A stretch of 33,390 nucleotides of DNA from Caldifarciminota bacterium (GTDB lineage Bacteria; Hydrothermota; Tepidihabitantia; SM23-42), in contig JACUUY010000011.1 of NCBI GenBank assembly GCA_014859085.1, positions 1-33,390 on the forward strand, written 5' to 3'. The notes beneath the pieces are model-generated. The model searched no databases, was not told the origin of the DNA, and worked only from the letters and a program-made list of their open reading frames with translations. Below are positions 8,895-18,850 of the stretch, one piece after another; position 1 is the first letter of the stretch; every line of letters starts with the position of its first letter. The position numbers were made by a program, and so were the translations under genes.

Positions 8895-10355
8895 TCAATG
8901 ACGGAAATGACGCATGTGCGTGAACACCATGGCGATATCGTGTTCATTGCAGGCGTCGATCACCTCCTGGTCGCGTTTTGATCCGCCCGGCTGAACGACC
9001 GCGGTCACGCCGCCCTTGGCGGCGGTATCGATGCCATCCCGGAAGGGAAAGAATGCATCCGAGGCCAGGACGATGCCCGCACTGCGGTCAACCGAGTGTC
9101 GCAGCGCGATCTCAACCGCTCCCACCCTCGACGTCTGACCGGCTCCGATGCCGACCGTCCGGCCTTCTATTGCGAAAACGATCGCGTTGGACTTTGCCCA
9201 TTTCACCACTTTCCAGGCGAATTTCAAAGCATTCGTTTCGTACCCGCTGGGTTCCCTTTTCGTCACGACCTGCCAATCGGCCAGATCGGCACGGTCCTGT
9301 TCCTGGACGAGGATACCGCCGAAGACCGGCCGGTAAACAACCGGCTTGATCAATTCCGGATCCACTTCAACGATGCGCAGCCCCTTCTTCATCCGTAGCC
9401 TCTCCAGCGCCTTTTCATCATAAGCCGGCGCGATGACAACCTCGAAGAAATGCCCGGCAATAAGCTCGGCCGTGTCCAGCTCCACCCTCTGGTTGAGACC
9501 CACGATACCCCCGAAGGCCGACACCGAATCTGCCAGGTATGCGCGCTCGAATGCCTCGGCTTGCGTTTCACCGAGCGCTACGCCGCACGGCGTCTGGTGT
9601 TTCACGATCACGCAGGCAACCTCATCCTTGAATTCATGCGCCGCACCATAGGCAACATCCGCATCGAGAATATTGTTGTATGAGATCTCCTTGCCGCCAT
9701 GGATCCTGAAGCGGTCCTGATGCACCCGGTTCAGATAGAACGCTGCCTTCTGATGCGGATTCTCGCCGTAGCGCATAGCAATGAATTTTTCGGCGGCGGC
9801 GGCGAAGTACTGCCGTTTTTCGAAATCGGGCGAAAAGTATTCGGCGATGACCGTATCGTACCACGCGATGTAATCCAATGCCCTTCGTGCCAATTCCAGC
9901 CGGAAGTTCTCATCCGCGGTTCCCTGCTCGAGGGTTTTAACGACATCCGAGTATTGTCCTGGGTCGAAGACCACACCCACCTTCTTGTAGTTCTTGGCCG
10001 CGGCCCGGATCAAAGTCACTCCTCCGATATCGATGTATTCGATCATGTCTTCCAGGATCCTGTCCTGCTGTGCGAAGAAGGGGTATAGATTGCAGATAAC
10101 GAGGCCGATCTCGCCGGTCTCGAGGATCTCCTTCGCGATCCGCTGGCTCAATGTCTTGACCCGCTCGCTTTCCGAACCGCCCGTATAGTCGGATATCTTG
10201 ACCGCGTTTATGCCATAATCAGCCAGCAATTTCTGGGTGCCTCCGGTCGCGATGATCTCATAACCCAGGTCTTTCAGCGCCCGCGCGAGGTCAACTACTC
10301 CCTCCTTGTTTGCGACCGAAATAAGCGCTTTCTTGCTGTTATTGTCCATTTTCAC
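8895..10355 (-). CDS. purH: bifunctional AICAR formyltransferase / IMP cyclohydrolase
   Basis: 486 aa; [105 protein letters not shown]. Confidence 0.97.
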   Translation of the reverse strand: MKMDNNSKKALISVANKEGVVDLARALKDLGYEIIATGGTQKLLADYGINAVKISDYTGGSESERVKTLSQRIAKEILETGEIGLVICNLYPFFAQQDRILEDMIEYIDIGGVTLIRAAAKNYKKVGVVFDPGQYSDVVKTLEQGTADENFRLELARRALDYIAWYDTVIAEYFSPDFEKRQYFAAAAEKFIAMRYGENPHQKAAFYLNRVHQDRFRIHGGKEISYNNILDADVAYGAAHEFKDEVACVIVKHQTPCGVALGETQAEAFERAYLADSVSAFGGIVGLNQRVELDTAELIAGHFFEVVIAPAYDEKALERLRMKKGLRIVEVDPELIKPVVYRPVFGGILVQEQDRADLADWQVVTKREPSGYETNALKFAWKVVKWAKSNAIVFAIEGRTVGIGAGQTSRVGAVEIALRHSVDRSAGIVLASDAFFPFRDGIDTAAKGGVTAVVQPGGSKRDQEVIDACNEHDIAMVFTHMRHFRH

Positions 10356-11545
10356 GCTCCGTATTTTTTGAGTTTAAGGGCATTGGCAAGAAGCAATGGC
10401 ATGATATCCAGCGATCTGATGATCCCCAGGTTACCTTGCGCGCAATGCCGTTCCGTGAAACGCTTCTTTTCAGGGAAAATGTATTTCGAGTGCAGCAGCA
10501 TGGGATTGGGGTGCCACGAATGTGATTGCAGCACAGTAGGTGTCGAATGATCAGCCGTCAGGCAGAGTACATCGGGTTTGAGATTCATGATCACCGGAAG
10601 GTGTTTGTCAAACTCCTCAATGCATCGGATCTTCTCCGGCTGGTTGCCGTCCTCACCGGCCTCATCGGTTCCCTTTATGTGGACGAAGAAGAAATTGTAG
10701 TTAATGTAACTCTCCTTCAGCGTCTTCATCTCATCCGCGATCGTCTCGCCGGTCTTCAGCACATCCATGCCGACCAGAGCAGCGAGTCCACGGTACATTG
10801 GGTACGTGGCAATTGCTGCGGCGCTCAATCCGTAGCGCTGGGCCATCGGCTGAAGATTGGGATTTCTGGCATAACCCCGGAGGAGAATATAGTTGGATTC
10901 CTTCTCATCACTCAACACCTCGGCCGATCTCCTTATGAATGCATTGACGATCTCGGCCGATCTCTTGGCCTGATCGTCTCTGGCCTGAGCGAAGACGGGT
11001 TTCTGATTCTCCTTCTGCGGATCAGCATCGGTGAGATTTACGGATAACCCCGCGTTCTCGAACAGGACCACGAACCGGTGATCTTTGGCCGGCCTTATGA
11101 CCACCGGCACCTGTTCGATCGTCTTGATCGCCGCCTGAAGCTTCTTGCACAACCGCGTGCATTCCTTCGTTGATATCCTGCCGGCACGTCGATCGACAAC
11201 GATTCCATCCCGGACCGTGGCGAAATTCGCACGGACCGCAAGATCGTTCTCCTTGACCTCCAGGCCAATACCCAGGGCTTCGAGGACTCCCCGGCCGATC
11301 TGGTTATCGAGCGGATCGTACCCGAAAAGCGCGAGGTGGGACGGCCCGCTACCCGGAGTTATTCCAGAAGATATCGGAACCGTCAGCGCGAATGCACTTT
11401 TCTTGGCAAGTCGATCGAGATTTGGGGTCCGCGCGATCTCGAGTGCGGTTTTCTCGGGTGCCGGCAGATCACCCAATCCGTCCATGACAACCAGAATGAT
11501 CCTCTTCTCATTCTTGTTCAGAATATCCTGCAGGATTTCAGCCAT
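10352..11545 (-). CDS. apgM: 2,3-bisphosphoglycerate-independent phosphoglycerate mutase, archaeal type
   Basis: ATG at 11545 behind [58 protein letters not shown]; overlaps purH start. Confidence 0.93.
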   Translation of the reverse strand: MAEILQDILNKNEKRIILVVMDGLGDLPAPEKTALEIARTPNLDRLAKKSAFALTVPISSGITPGSGPSHLALFGYDPLDNQIGRGVLEALGIGLEVKENDLAVRANFATVRDGIVVDRRAGRISTKECTRLCKKLQAAIKTIEQVPVVIRPAKDHRFVVLFENAGLSVNLTDADPQKENQKPVFAQARDDQAKRSAEIVNAFIRRSAEVLSDEKESNYILLRGYARNPNLQPMAQRYGLSAAAIATYPMYRGLAALVGMDVLKTGETIADEMKTLKESYINYNFFFVHIKGTDEAGEDGNQPEKIRCIEEFDKHLPVIMNLKPDVLCLTADHSTPTVLQSHSWHPNPMLLHSKYIFPEKKRFTERHCAQGNLGIIRSLDIMPLLLANALKLKKYGA

Positions 11546-11566
11546 AGCCTCCCCTTGTAACTCCAG

Positions 11567-11594
11567 ATAATACCACAATTTCCCGCTCAGTCAA
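11567..11594 (-). promoter_or_regulatory. promoter TTGACT-N16-TATTAT for apgM-purH
   Basis: Minus strand: TTGACT 11594-11589, TATTAT 11572-11567, 16-bp spacer. Confidence 0.6.
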
Positions 11595-11641
11595 GCAGGA
11601 TACGCGAACGTCTCGCCGGTTGCAATCGGCAGGAACCGGGG

Positions 11642-14533
11642 TTAACGCAATATCGTAAGTTTCTTCATCGTGCTTTCGTTTTCTGTTTCGAGCCGGCAGA
11701 AGTAGACGCCGCTTGCGACCTTGCGGCCATGGTCATCCAGGCCCGGCCAGATGATGGAGTACGCGCCGGGTTCCTGGACCGCATCGACCAGGGTCGAGAC
11801 GGACTGACCAACGACATTGTAGATGCGCAGGCGCACGTTGGACGCGGCCCCGAGCTGATAACGGAGCACGGTCTCATTTTTGAACGGATTGGGCACGTTC
11901 GGCTGCAGGAGAACACCGGATACCGCTCCGGTACTCTTCGGCGTCTCGGCAATACCGACCTCGCCAAAATCACTCATCACCTGCTGGGCGGCCAGACGCG
12001 CATCGTCCTGGTCCATGAAATAGAGCGGAAAACCGAAAAAGACGGCCTTGTGACCGCTGCCCAGATAACGCACCGCACACGACGCGCCCTGGTACGGACT
12101 CGCGCTGTTGCGCATGTCCATCGTGTAGATGACCTCACCCCCACTGACCGGGGTCAAGGCCTCGATATAACGCAGGACCCCGTTCCAGGTTGAATAAGGC
12201 ACTTTCGAGGTATCGACCTCCAAACGCGGATAACCGGCTAACCCGTCGGCCGCCTGGAACGAATCGGTCGCCGCCGTGATCGCAACATTGCTGAGGTGGA
12301 AATAGTCATACAGGAAACTGCCGGTGCTGAAAGTGAAAGGATAAGCCAACTGCCCCTGGAGGTTGGCGGTCGGCCGCCAGCCGACAAACCAGAGATTGCC
12401 GCCCAGACCGAGATAGGTCTGAAGATCAGCGACATGACCCGCGGCAAAGTTCTCGAGGTAGTCGTCGGCAAACCAGACGATTGATGAATATGGAACGAAG
12501 TCAGCCAGGACCGGCGCGTGATGGCTGCTGTCATACTCAAAGGCCGCGGCGAGATAATTGGTCAGGATATACGCATAGAACGCATCCTGCAGACTGTCCG
12601 GCGGGTTCGTGGCGTTGCGCGTCTCATCGACGACCAGGACTCCCTGGTCCAGGGTGATCGGCCGGCCATAGGCCTCAGCGCTGTAGACACTCCCATGACC
12701 CGCATCATCAAACGCCCGCAGCGTATAGTAGTAACGGTTCGCGCCGGAAAGCCCGTTGTCCGTATACGTCGTGTCGGTCAAGAGCGCCGTATTGAGACTG
12801 TCATAGACCGGATCGTCATTGAGCCGGCGGTACAGACGGTAACCGGCCAGATCGAGCTCTGCGTTGGGATGCCAGTCGATCCTCACTCCGGATGCAATCG
12901 GCGTGGCGACGACGCCGGAAGGCGCAAGCGGCACCAGGCGCGGCGTGCATGCCACCTCGTAGGAAGCATAGCTCGGGTGGCCCGCCGCATCGATCGCCCG
13001 CACGATAATGTAGTATGTCGAATCGGTCATCAAGCCGGTCAAGGTGTCGACATTGGCCGCGATACCAGCCACGAAATGACTATCGCTGTATGCTTCGCTT
13101 AAGCGCCCCCAGCAGACGCGGTAGCCAGCCACGTCGCTCTCCGGGCTGGACTGCCAGCTTATGTGCAGCGTCGTACCTTCGCCGATATCGATGACGGCCA
13201 CGTCTCGAACCGGACCCGGGTATAGACCAAGCACGGCCAGCGTCGCAACCCCGGTTTTTACGATGTCGGTGTAGAGAGCGGGTGACATTGTAGACAAAAG
13301 GTCGGTCGTGTCGTGGTAGTAGGGATTGAAAAAACTTCCGGCACGCTCAGCGCCGCCCACCGCCGGAAAGCCGTGGATCGCGAACGGGTACCAGTCTGAA
13401 CCGCCACTCGATATGACACGGTAAATGGCCAGGGATGGGACATACGTTTGCCCGATGGTGTGGAACAGATCCGACAGCCAGAGCGATGCCGATGCGTGAC
13501 GTTGGATTATGCAATCGAGATTTGCATCGTCCATGTAGCCGATCATGTCGAAATTCAGCACGCCGCCGATGTCAAGGCCGAGACTGTCGGCACGCTCGGC
13601 GTAGTGATAGCTGCCGAAAAGACCGAGCTCCTCAGCGCCCCACGTTATGAATTGCATGGTCGGTTCCCACGAATAATTGCTGAATATGCGGGCGGCTTCC
13701 AGCGCGGCCACGGCGCCCGAAGCGTTGTCGTCGGCGCCCGGTGCGTTATACCGGGCAAGTGCCGTGTCCCACCAGACGATCGCGTCGTGGTGACCGCAGA
13801 TGATCATGATTTTGGACGGGTCCATCGTGCCGTCCAGGGTTGCGATCACGTTGCGCTCGTAACCCGTGCCCGGCCAATTCGTTGCCATGTAGAAACTATC
13901 GAAGACCGCGGCCATGCCCCAACTGTTGAATTTCTGTCTGAGCCACGCTGAAGCGGCAAAGGAACTATCGGTAAGCGCGAGCCGGGTCTTGAAATCCTGG
14001 AGTCGCTGGATATACGAGGTGATCGAATCCGTGTTCACCTGGTCCACGACGCTCTGAATGAATGGATCCCACTCAACTGTCTGCACGACCATCTTGCTCA
14101 TGACTTGTTGCCAGAACCTTAAAGGCAATGATCTTCGCTTCAATGGCTGGAATTGCAGGGGCAAGCGGCGCAAGTCCGGGATCTTCTCATCTCCAGCCCG
14201 GATAAGAACAATCTCACCGCGGCGCCAGAGGATGTCACCGGGTATCTGTGATTCCAGATCAACCGGGAACTCACTGAAGAAATACTGACCGGTCCAGGGC
14301 GTTTCATCGATCACCCGGACAGTAAAACCAAGAGCGGCGACGCGTTCCATCTCAGCCGGGCCGACCTCAGCGATCGCCGCGTTGTCGATGAATTCGTACG
14401 TCGGAATGGAAGCGGCAAGCCACTTCGCTATCTCGGCATTATCGCGCAGTTCAACCGTAACGAGCACCGACGGCCCATGGCCGAAACCGAATAAGATGGA
14501 ACAACAAACACCGACACTCAACAATGTTTTCAC
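11642..14533 (-). CDS. secreted M28-family metallopeptidase with FnIII-like repeats and C-terminal FlgD/T9SS-like sorting domain
   Basis: 963 aa, GTG start; ICGHHDAIVW...PGADDNASGAVAALEAARI...TWGAEELGLFGSYHYA; two FnIII-like stretches; C-terminal NPFKNETVLRYQL...SGVYFCRLETENESTMKKLTILR. Confidence 0.9.
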   Translation of the reverse strand: MKTLLSVGVCCSILFGFGHGPSVLVTVELRDNAEIAKWLAASIPTYEFIDNAAIAEVGPAEMERVAALGFTVRVIDETPWTGQYFFSEFPVDLESQIPGDILWRRGEIVLIRAGDEKIPDLRRLPLQFQPLKRRSLPLRFWQQVMSKMVVQTVEWDPFIQSVVDQVNTDSITSYIQRLQDFKTRLALTDSSFAASAWLRQKFNSWGMAAVFDSFYMATNWPGTGYERNVIATLDGTMDPSKIMIICGHHDAIVWWDTALARYNAPGADDNASGAVAALEAARIFSNYSWEPTMQFITWGAEELGLFGSYHYAERADSLGLDIGGVLNFDMIGYMDDANLDCIIQRHASASLWLSDLFHTIGQTYVPSLAIYRVISSGGSDWYPFAIHGFPAVGGAERAGSFFNPYYHDTTDLLSTMSPALYTDIVKTGVATLAVLGLYPGPVRDVAVIDIGEGTTLHISWQSSPESDVAGYRVCWGRLSEAYSDSHFVAGIAANVDTLTGLMTDSTYYIIVRAIDAAGHPSYASYEVACTPRLVPLAPSGVVATPIASGVRIDWHPNAELDLAGYRLYRRLNDDPVYDSLNTALLTDTTYTDNGLSGANRYYYTLRAFDDAGHGSVYSAEAYGRPITLDQGVLVVDETRNATNPPDSLQDAFYAYILTNYLAAAFEYDSSHHAPVLADFVPYSSIVWFADDYLENFAAGHVADLQTYLGLGGNLWFVGWRPTANLQGQLAYPFTFSTGSFLYDYFHLSNVAITAATDSFQAADGLAGYPRLEVDTSKVPYSTWNGVLRYIEALTPVSGGEVIYTMDMRNSASPYQGASCAVRYLGSGHKAVFFGFPLYFMDQDDARLAAQQVMSDFGEVGIAETPKSTGAVSGVLLQPNVPNPFKNETVLRYQLGAASNVRLRIYNVVGQSVSTLVDAVQEPGAYSIIWPGLDDHGRKVASGVYFCRLETENESTMKKLTILR

Positions 14534-14669
14534 TAATACCCCCTTATGTCCTTATCATTATTTTCCTTGGCAGAATTCGAATAGCACGTATTTGCTCAAC
14601 CGGAAGTCGTTGAATGATATGGATTCGCGGCCTGAAGTCAACAGCCGGAGCCGCGGAAGGATTTGCATG

Positions 14670-15557
14670 TTACGATCTGCTCTGCGGTGATTGATCGAAT
14701 ATCTCGGCGGCGTGATAGGAGGAACGGACCAGGGGTCCGCTGACCACGTATCTGATGCCGATGGTCTGCCCGGCTTTTCTCAAGCGGGCGAATTCATCGG
14801 GCGTGTAATACCTCTGGACCGGAACATGCTTTCTCGTGGGCTGCAGGTATTGGCCGATCGTGACGATATCGACACCGGCATGCTTCAGATCGTGCAAAGC
14901 GGTCAGGATCTCTTGCTCTTGTTCACCCAGCCCGACCATCAGGCCGCTCTTGGTAATCGACTTCGGATTCAATTCCTTGCACTTCCTGAGCACGTCCAGC
15001 GAAACGGCGTAGCCGCAGCGCCGGTCCCGCACATACGGCGTGAGCCGCGCTACGGTCTCCAGATTGTGGCCTATTACATAGGGCCGGGCATCGATTATCC
15101 ACAGCAGACAGCCGGCATCCGCCCTGAAATCGGGAATGAGCGCCTCGACGTTCGTCGACGGGTTACTCTGATTGATGCGGTCTATCGTCTGTGCATAGTG
15201 GCGGCTGCCATAGTCAACAAGATCGTCCCGGTCCACCGAAGTGATAACAACATATCTCAAGGCCAGCGCACGGACGACTTCGGCAACATGGCCGGGTTCG
15301 TCGCGGTCGACCACACCTCGCGGGTTGCCGGTCGCCACCGCACAGAACCGGCACGCGCGCGTGCAGACCTTGCCCAGGATCATGATCGCAGCGCTCTTCT
15401 TAGCCCAGCATTCGCCGATATTCGGACAGCGCGCTTCCTTGCATACCGTGGAAAGATTATGGTCTTCGAGGATCTTGTAGATCGACTTGTAGCCATCGCC
15501 CGAGGGAATCTTGATCCGGAGCCAGTCCGGTTTTTTTAGATAATCTCTTCTAAACAT
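14670..15557 (-). CDS. lipA: lipoyl synthase
   Basis: 295 aa; ARCPNIGECW and CTRACRFCAV (radical SAM CxxxCxxC), LKHAGVDIVTIGQYLQPTRKHVPVQRYYTPDEF. Confidence 0.97.
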   Translation of the reverse strand: MFRRDYLKKPDWLRIKIPSGDGYKSIYKILEDHNLSTVCKEARCPNIGECWAKKSAAIMILGKVCTRACRFCAVATGNPRGVVDRDEPGHVAEVVRALALRYVVITSVDRDDLVDYGSRHYAQTIDRINQSNPSTNVEALIPDFRADAGCLLWIIDARPYVIGHNLETVARLTPYVRDRRCGYAVSLDVLRKCKELNPKSITKSGLMVGLGEQEQEILTALHDLKHAGVDIVTIGQYLQPTRKHVPVQRYYTPDEFARLRKAGQTIGIRYVVSGPLVRSSYHAAEIFDQSPQSRS

Positions 15558-16249
15558 GTGCGCTTCGTCTCCGCGTCGAAAATAACGCCGAAATTATTGA
15601 TAACCCTCTGCTTCACGTCATCTAACGCAATTTCCCTGCCCGATATCTGATGCATCGACGTCATCTGGACATTCTTGAGACCACACGGGACGATCAGATC
15701 GAAATACCCGAGATCGGTATTGACATTCAGGGCAAAACCATGGAAGCTGACCCATCTCTTTACCGCGATACCGATCGAGCAGATCTTGCACTCACCGGTC
15801 CACACGCCGACCATTTTTTCCTTCCGGTATGCTGCAATATGGAAGTCAGCGAGCGTCGCGATGATCGCCTCCTCGATCTTGTTGATGAAGGGCTTGATAC
15901 CGGCGAGTCCGTCTCTCACGTTGAATACCGGATAACCGACCAGCTGACCAGGGCCATGGTATGTTGCGTCGCCGCCGCGTTCGATATCGTAGAACGCAAC
16001 ACCTCTTCCCTTCAGGGAATCGACCGGAAAGAGCAAGCTGCTGTCATGCCCGCTCCGGCCCATGGTGACGACCGGGTTGTGTTCGACCAGGATCAGCGTA
16101 TTCGGGATCTGCGCCGCCACCCTCTTCTCATAGATGACCTTCTGCAGATCCCAGGCTTCCTTATAATCCCGGTGGCCCAAATCCAACACCTGCACGGAGC
16201 GCTCCTTATCCCGCCTATCCTGCTGGATCGGACAATTACTCTTTATCAA
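15536..16249 (-). CDS. lipB: lipoyl(octanoyl) transferase
   Basis: 237 aa, TTG start; VTMGRSG, RGGDATYHGPGQLVGYPV, KICSIGIAVKRWVSFHGFALNVNTDLGYFDLIVPCGL. Confidence 0.95.
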   Translation of the reverse strand: MIKSNCPIQQDRRDKERSVQVLDLGHRDYKEAWDLQKVIYEKRVAAQIPNTLILVEHNPVVTMGRSGHDSSLLFPVDSLKGRGVAFYDIERGGDATYHGPGQLVGYPVFNVRDGLAGIKPFINKIEEAIIATLADFHIAAYRKEKMVGVWTGECKICSIGIAVKRWVSFHGFALNVNTDLGYFDLIVPCGLKNVQMTSMHQISGREIALDDVKQRVINNFGVIFDAETKRTCLEEII

Positions 16250-16493
16250 CGGTGGCGCTTACCGGAATGGGTTTGACCGGCGGCCGGTATGTCGGCTGGA
16301 CAACTTTCTCGATCGGGATACCGAGTTCCCTCGATATTATCTTGGCGATGTGCCGGCGGCATCCTTTGCCCTGGCACAGACCCATAGTGGCGCGGAGGAT
16401 CCTCTTCAACTCATCCATCGTGCGGTATCCTTCATGGATCTTCCGGACTATCTCTTCCTCGGTGATATCTTCGCAGCGACAGATAATTTTCAT
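16236..16493 (-). CDS. BFD-like [2Fe-2S]-binding protein
   Basis: 85 aa; IICRCEDITEEEIVRKI...LKRILRATMGLCQGKGCRRHIAKII (CxC...CxxxxC pattern). Confidence 0.88.
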   Translation of the reverse strand: MKIICRCEDITEEEIVRKIHEGYRTMDELKRILRATMGLCQGKGCRRHIAKIISRELGIPIEKVVQPTYRPPVKPIPVSATVDKE

Positions 16494-16498
16494 GGCCT

Positions 16499-16526
16499 AT
16501 TCTATCCGAAAATTCACTGGAGTCAA
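16499..16526 (-). promoter_or_regulatory. promoter TTGACT-N16-TAGAAT for the BFD-like gene, apparently leaderless
   Basis: Minus strand: TTGACT 16526-16521, TAGAAT 16504-16499, start ATG at 16493 (5 nt after the -10). Confidence 0.6.
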
Positions 16527-16547
16527 GCCGGTCAAAACCGTCTCCGT

Positions 16548-16583
16548 ACTCTGGCATTCTGGTAATTACCAGAATGCCAGAGT
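16548..16583. repeat. perfect 36-bp palindrome
   Basis: ACTCTGGCATTCTGGTAATTACCAGAATGCCAGAGT is identical to its reverse complement. Confidence 0.98.
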
Positions 16584-16690
16584 GAATGGCGATCATCGAT
16601 ACCTAGCCAAGAAAGAATACTTTTGCTTAACTGCCTTAAGTACGAACAGAAAGCACTCTCGCACAGAAGAATCGTACGATATCGTAATTA

Positions 16691-16718
16691 TTGACGCCGC
16701 AGGTTTTTTGTGTATCAT
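16691..16718 (+). promoter_or_regulatory. promoter TTGACG-N16-TATCAT for the ferredoxin-like gene, apparently leaderless
   Basis: TTGACG 16691-16696, TATCAT 16713-16718, ATG at 16727 (8 nt later). Confidence 0.55.
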
Positions 16719-16726
16719 ATGACATC

Positions 16727-17173
16727 ATGAATACCGAAGTACCCGCGGCATGCCGAAAGGCCGGGCCGTACGTGGTTATCGAGTGTCCGGAGAAAATACC
16801 CTGCGATCCGTGTGTTGATGCATGCCCGAACCAGGCGATATCGATGTGTGGTTCAATAATCGAACTGCCCGAGATCGACTACGAGAAATGCACCGGTTGT
16901 CTCGTATGTATTCCAAGGTGCCCGGGCCTGGCGATATTCGTCGTCGATGAAACGCCCGAAGACCACTCGATCGTCTACATACCCTATGAATTCCTGCCCC
17001 GGCCCAAGAAGGGCGACCGGGCAATCGGACTGGACCGCGAAGGACGTGAAACGTGTGAAGTCGAAGTCACAAAGGTCATCGATGCCAGGAAATTCGACCG
17101 GTGCGCGATCGTCGGTTTCTCGGTCCCCAAGGACCTGGCTCAGGAGATCAGGGCGATCAAGGTCGGCGAGTGA
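16727..17173 (+). CDS. 4Fe-4S ferredoxin-like protein
   Basis: 148 aa from MNTEVPAACRK; CDPCVDACPNQAI and CTGCLVCIPRCPG cluster-binding motifs. Confidence 0.88.
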   Translation: MNTEVPAACRKAGPYVVIECPEKIPCDPCVDACPNQAISMCGSIIELPEIDYEKCTGCLVCIPRCPGLAIFVVDETPEDHSIVYIPYEFLPRPKKGDRAIGLDREGRETCEVEVTKVIDARKFDRCAIVGFSVPKDLAQEIRAIKVGE

Positions 17174-17214
17174 CTTTCTATGTTGGAATACGATCCAAAC
17201 AATGAGGTGAAAAA

Positions 17215-18819
17215 ATGATGAAAAAAATCTATGCTTTGTTACTGCTCGTGTTGGCGACGGCATCTGCCGGCGAGCATCTTGTCCGCATTGACCTGACCGA
17301 AGTAAGGCTTGCGCCGCTCGCGCAGCGCGGTCTCCGCGTCCTTGCCGAACTCGAAAACTGTGCGATCGTCCTGCTCGATGATGCCGAGTTTGAAAAGATA
17401 TCTTCGCTCGATCATCAGATACTGGCCAGCGCACCGCAAGAAGGCGATTATTACCTGGCACGGCCCATGACCGGCACGGCCGACCTTACCCTTTTCAGCA
17501 ACATCCTGACCCGTGACGTTGAGGATTATCTGATCAAAGTACACCAGGGCATGCTGGAACAGGTCCTCAACCAGAAGGTCATGGTCAAACGCCTTTCTTT
17601 CACGCCGATGGTCCTTTCCAGCGCGGCCGATCTTCCGGTCTTCCCGCGCGTGTCCTACAACGAGACGGTTGCCGAGATCCTGACCCTCGTTGACGCGGAC
17701 AGCATATTGGCAAAAGTCCAGCGACTGCAGGATTTCGTCACCCGGTTATCGATCCACGATTCATGCCTGGCCGCGGCATACCACATCCACGACCGGTTCA
17801 CGGCCCTGGGTCTGGACTCGGTCTTCTTCCAGTATCACACGACCGGCCATGCACCCAATGTCATTGCGATCAAACGCGGCACGCTATATCCGGATTCGAT
17901 ATATGCCGTGATCTGCGGCCACTTCGATTCGTATGCCTTCTATTCGCCTAATTTCGCACCCGGCGCCGATGACAACGCAAGCGGCACTTCGGCCGTGCTC
18001 GAAGCAGCGCGCGTGATGCGTGACTATGACTTTGAATATTCGATCCGCTACATTGCGTTCTCCGGCGAGGAGTACGGCATGTACGGCAGCGGCTACTATG
18101 CGCAGCATGCACGCGCCCAGGGTGACAGCATTCTCGGCGTCATCAACGGCGACATGCTCGCATACGTCGACATAGCACCGGAGTCGCTCGAGGTCATTGC
18201 CAAACCAAGCAATCCGCCCTGCGAACCCTTTGCCGATTTCTTCATTGCCGCAGCCGATACTTATACTGCTCTCCTGACCCACAAGCAGCTGTCCTACACG
18301 ATGGTCTATTCAGACCACGCGCCCTTCTGGGACCAGGGTTATCTGGCGCTGTGCAACATCGAGGACTGGACCAATTATGGTACGAACAATCCATTCATTC
18401 ATTCAACCGGCGATTCGATCGGCGCGGGATTCAATAACCTTGCATTCTGTACTGAATGCACGAAAGCGGAGATTGCGGCCCTGGCATTGCTGGCGGTTCC
18501 GGTTGGTACCGGCATTGCAGAAGCGCCGGCCGACCGGCCGGGGAATGTCGTCATATGCGTAAGGCCGAGCGTGAGCAAGGGGCTTTTCGCGATCTCGCTC
18601 GCAAGCGGATCCATGGATCTCGTTGGTCTGAGGATCCATGACGTGACCGGCCGCTTAGTGAAGAATATCGCCCTGCCGTCATCTGAGACCAGCCGTCTCC
18701 TGTCGGTCACTTGGGACGGCACGGATAACGCGGGACAGCAACTGGCCGCAGGCATATACTTTGTTGCGGTCGATAATGGCGCCGCAACACAAACCGAAAA
18801 GCTCGTTTTGATCCGCTAA
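17215..18819 (+). CDS. secreted M28-family metallopeptidase with C-terminal FlgD/T9SS-like sorting domain
   Basis: 534 aa; signal peptide; CGHFDSYAF...APGADDNASGTSAVLEAARVM...FSGEEYGMYGSGYYA; C-terminal WDGTDNAGQQLAAGIYFVAVDNGAATQTEKLVLIR. Confidence 0.9.
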   Translation: MMKKIYALLLLVLATASAGEHLVRIDLTEVRLAPLAQRGLRVLAELENCAIVLLDDAEFEKISSLDHQILASAPQEGDYYLARPMTGTADLTLFSNILTRDVEDYLIKVHQGMLEQVLNQKVMVKRLSFTPMVLSSAADLPVFPRVSYNETVAEILTLVDADSILAKVQRLQDFVTRLSIHDSCLAAAYHIHDRFTALGLDSVFFQYHTTGHAPNVIAIKRGTLYPDSIYAVICGHFDSYAFYSPNFAPGADDNASGTSAVLEAARVMRDYDFEYSIRYIAFSGEEYGMYGSGYYAQHARAQGDSILGVINGDMLAYVDIAPESLEVIAKPSNPPCEPFADFFIAAADTYTALLTHKQLSYTMVYSDHAPFWDQGYLALCNIEDWTNYGTNNPFIHSTGDSIGAGFNNLAFCTECTKAEIAALALLAVPVGTGIAEAPADRPGNVVICVRPSVSKGLFAISLASGSMDLVGLRIHDVTGRLVKNIALPSSETSRLLSVTWDGTDNAGQQLAAGIYFVAVDNGAATQTEKLVLIR

Positions 18820-18825
18820 AGAGAA

Positions 18826-18850
18826 CGCGGTATCGCCGATCGCTACCGCG
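18826..18850. terminator. hairpin between convergent genes, possible bidirectional terminator
   Basis: CGCGGTA-tcgccgatcgc-TACCGCG; lies at the M28 / trmO convergent junction. Confidence 0.35.

Noticed and set aside
12518-13951. Plus-strand ORFs of 194 and 167 aa inside the M28 peptidase gene
   Set aside because: Antisense to a well-supported 963-aa gene; no recognisable protein features.
14691-15539. 282-aa plus-strand ORF opposite lipA (and 208 aa opposite lipB)
   Set aside because: lipA and lipB are unmistakable on the other strand; the ORFs are antisense artefacts.
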